From positions 1-64,000 of the forward strand of contig CAKSQK010000003.1 of the NCBI GenBank assembly GCA_934486785.1: a stretch of 64,000 bases of DNA, read 5' to 3'. This stretch comes from an uncultured Niabella sp. GTDB taxonomy: Bacteria > Bacteroidota > Bacteroidia > Chitinophagales > Chitinophagaceae. Below the pieces are notes generated by a model. It was not told the origin of the DNA. It searched no databases and saw only the letters and a program-made list of their open reading frames with translations. Position 1 is the stretch's first letter. Every line of letters begins with the position of its first letter. Below are positions 63,652 through 64,000 of this stretch, piece after piece. Both the position numbers and the translations under genes were made by a program.

Positions 63652-64000
63652 TTAATAATCTCCCAGCGTTTCCGGCAGTTGGGCCAGTGCTTTTTCCAGC
63701 TGTTCGTCGTTAGGAGCCACGCCATGCCAGTTGTGATCGTTTTCCATAAAGTCTACGCCTTTACTCATGATCGTGTTCATCATAATTGCAATGGGTTTTC
63801 CTTTTCCAACCACTGAGCGGGCTTTGTCCAGAGTTGCTACCACGTCGTCCATATCGTTGCCGTTCATTTCGAGCACATGCCAGCCAAAGACGTTAAATTT
63901 CTCAACCAAATTTCCCATGTCCATCACATCGTAGGTGCGGCCGTCAATTTGTTGCCCGTTCCAGTCTACAGTGGCAATGAGATTGTCAACTTTATGATGA
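63652..64000 (-). CDS. Transketolase N-terminal subunit, partial (C-terminal part)
   Basis: Only the last 115 or so residues are in the window; the gene continues past base 64000. The sequence LIATVDWNGQQIDGRTYDVM is in the thiamine diphosphate-binding domain, followed by FGWHVLEMNGNDMDDVVATL, KPIAIMMNTIMSKGVDFMEND and the end of the chain. The stop after that domain shows that this is the N-terminal half of a split transketolase, with the pyrimidine-binding half likely encoded downstream or elsewhere. Nothing of the Pyr half lies on the minus strand below 63652. Confidence 0.88.
   Translation of the reverse strand, partial: HHKVDNLIATVDWNGQQIDGRTYDVMDMGNLVEKFNVFGWHVLEMNGNDMDDVVATLDKARSVVGKGKPIAIMMNTIMSKGVDFMENDHNWHGVAPNDEQLEKALAQLPETLGDY

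Overview
The window looks like a chromosomal segment of a Bacteroidota bacterium, most probably of the Chitinophagaceae or a close relative. I infer this from the Bacteroidota-type complex I operon (separate nuoC and nuoD, short NuoG), the exbB-exbD-exbD-tonB cluster, lipoproteins with short signal peptides, the adjacent DUF1501/DUF1800 pair, weak ribosome binding sites and several -7 boxes of the Bacteroidota form TAnnTTTG. No rRNA gene, CRISPR array, transposase, integrase or phage gene was seen.

Region 1 (1-16.3 kb) is an accessory locus for secreted proteases. It holds a lipoprotein, a secreted papain-like (C1A) peptidase with a DUF4384-like tail, and three tandem large exported caspase-like proteins (beta-propeller, Ig-like and caspase domains). 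These are followed by a convergent two-component system (TPR sensor kinase and NarL-type regulator) and a divergent small lipoprotein. The peptidase, the kinase and the small lipoprotein share a 20-bp palindrome upstream, and in two of the three cases it overlaps the presumed -33 promoter element at the same spacing. The last two caspase genes share a 908-bp perfectly identical tract. A ten-residue motif (RNLxVxDDxP) occurs twice in the peptidase and once in each of the first two caspase proteins. This is the most likely undescribed system in the window.

Region 2 (16.3-21.4 kb) has tRNA-Ser(GGA) with a repeat-rich flank, tatD, a polysaccharide deacetylase, a small membrane protein, a PstS-like lipoprotein and a TPR protein. 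Region 3 (21.4-34.9 kb) is a complete 14-gene nuoA-N operon for NADH-quinone oxidoreductase, followed by an orphan FtsX/MacB-type permease. Region 4 (36.3-39.7 kb) is the TonB energy-transduction operon. Region 5 (39.7-42.8 kb) is an arginine operon on the minus strand: GNAT acyltransferase (probable N-acylglutamate synthase), argG, argC.

Region 6 (43-64 kb) is mixed housekeeping and cell-envelope content. It includes an RsmI-like methyltransferase without a normal start codon, upp, anmK, a thioesterase, an alpha-L-fucosidase with a duplicated C-terminal domain, a Spy-like protein, a YjjG-like nucleotidase, a short-chain dehydrogenase, a BatD-like protein, DUF1501/DUF1800 proteins, a lipoprotein cytochrome c, serS, a RelE/Phd-type toxin-antitoxin pair, hflX and a two-gene ABC exporter. 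It ends with a MurU-like nucleotidyltransferase operonic with an AmgK-like kinase fused to a RapZ C-terminal domain, a gamma-carbonic anhydrase, and the end of a split transketolase running off the right edge. AnmK, the kinase-RapZ fusion and the MurU-like enzyme together suggest peptidoglycan amino-sugar recycling.
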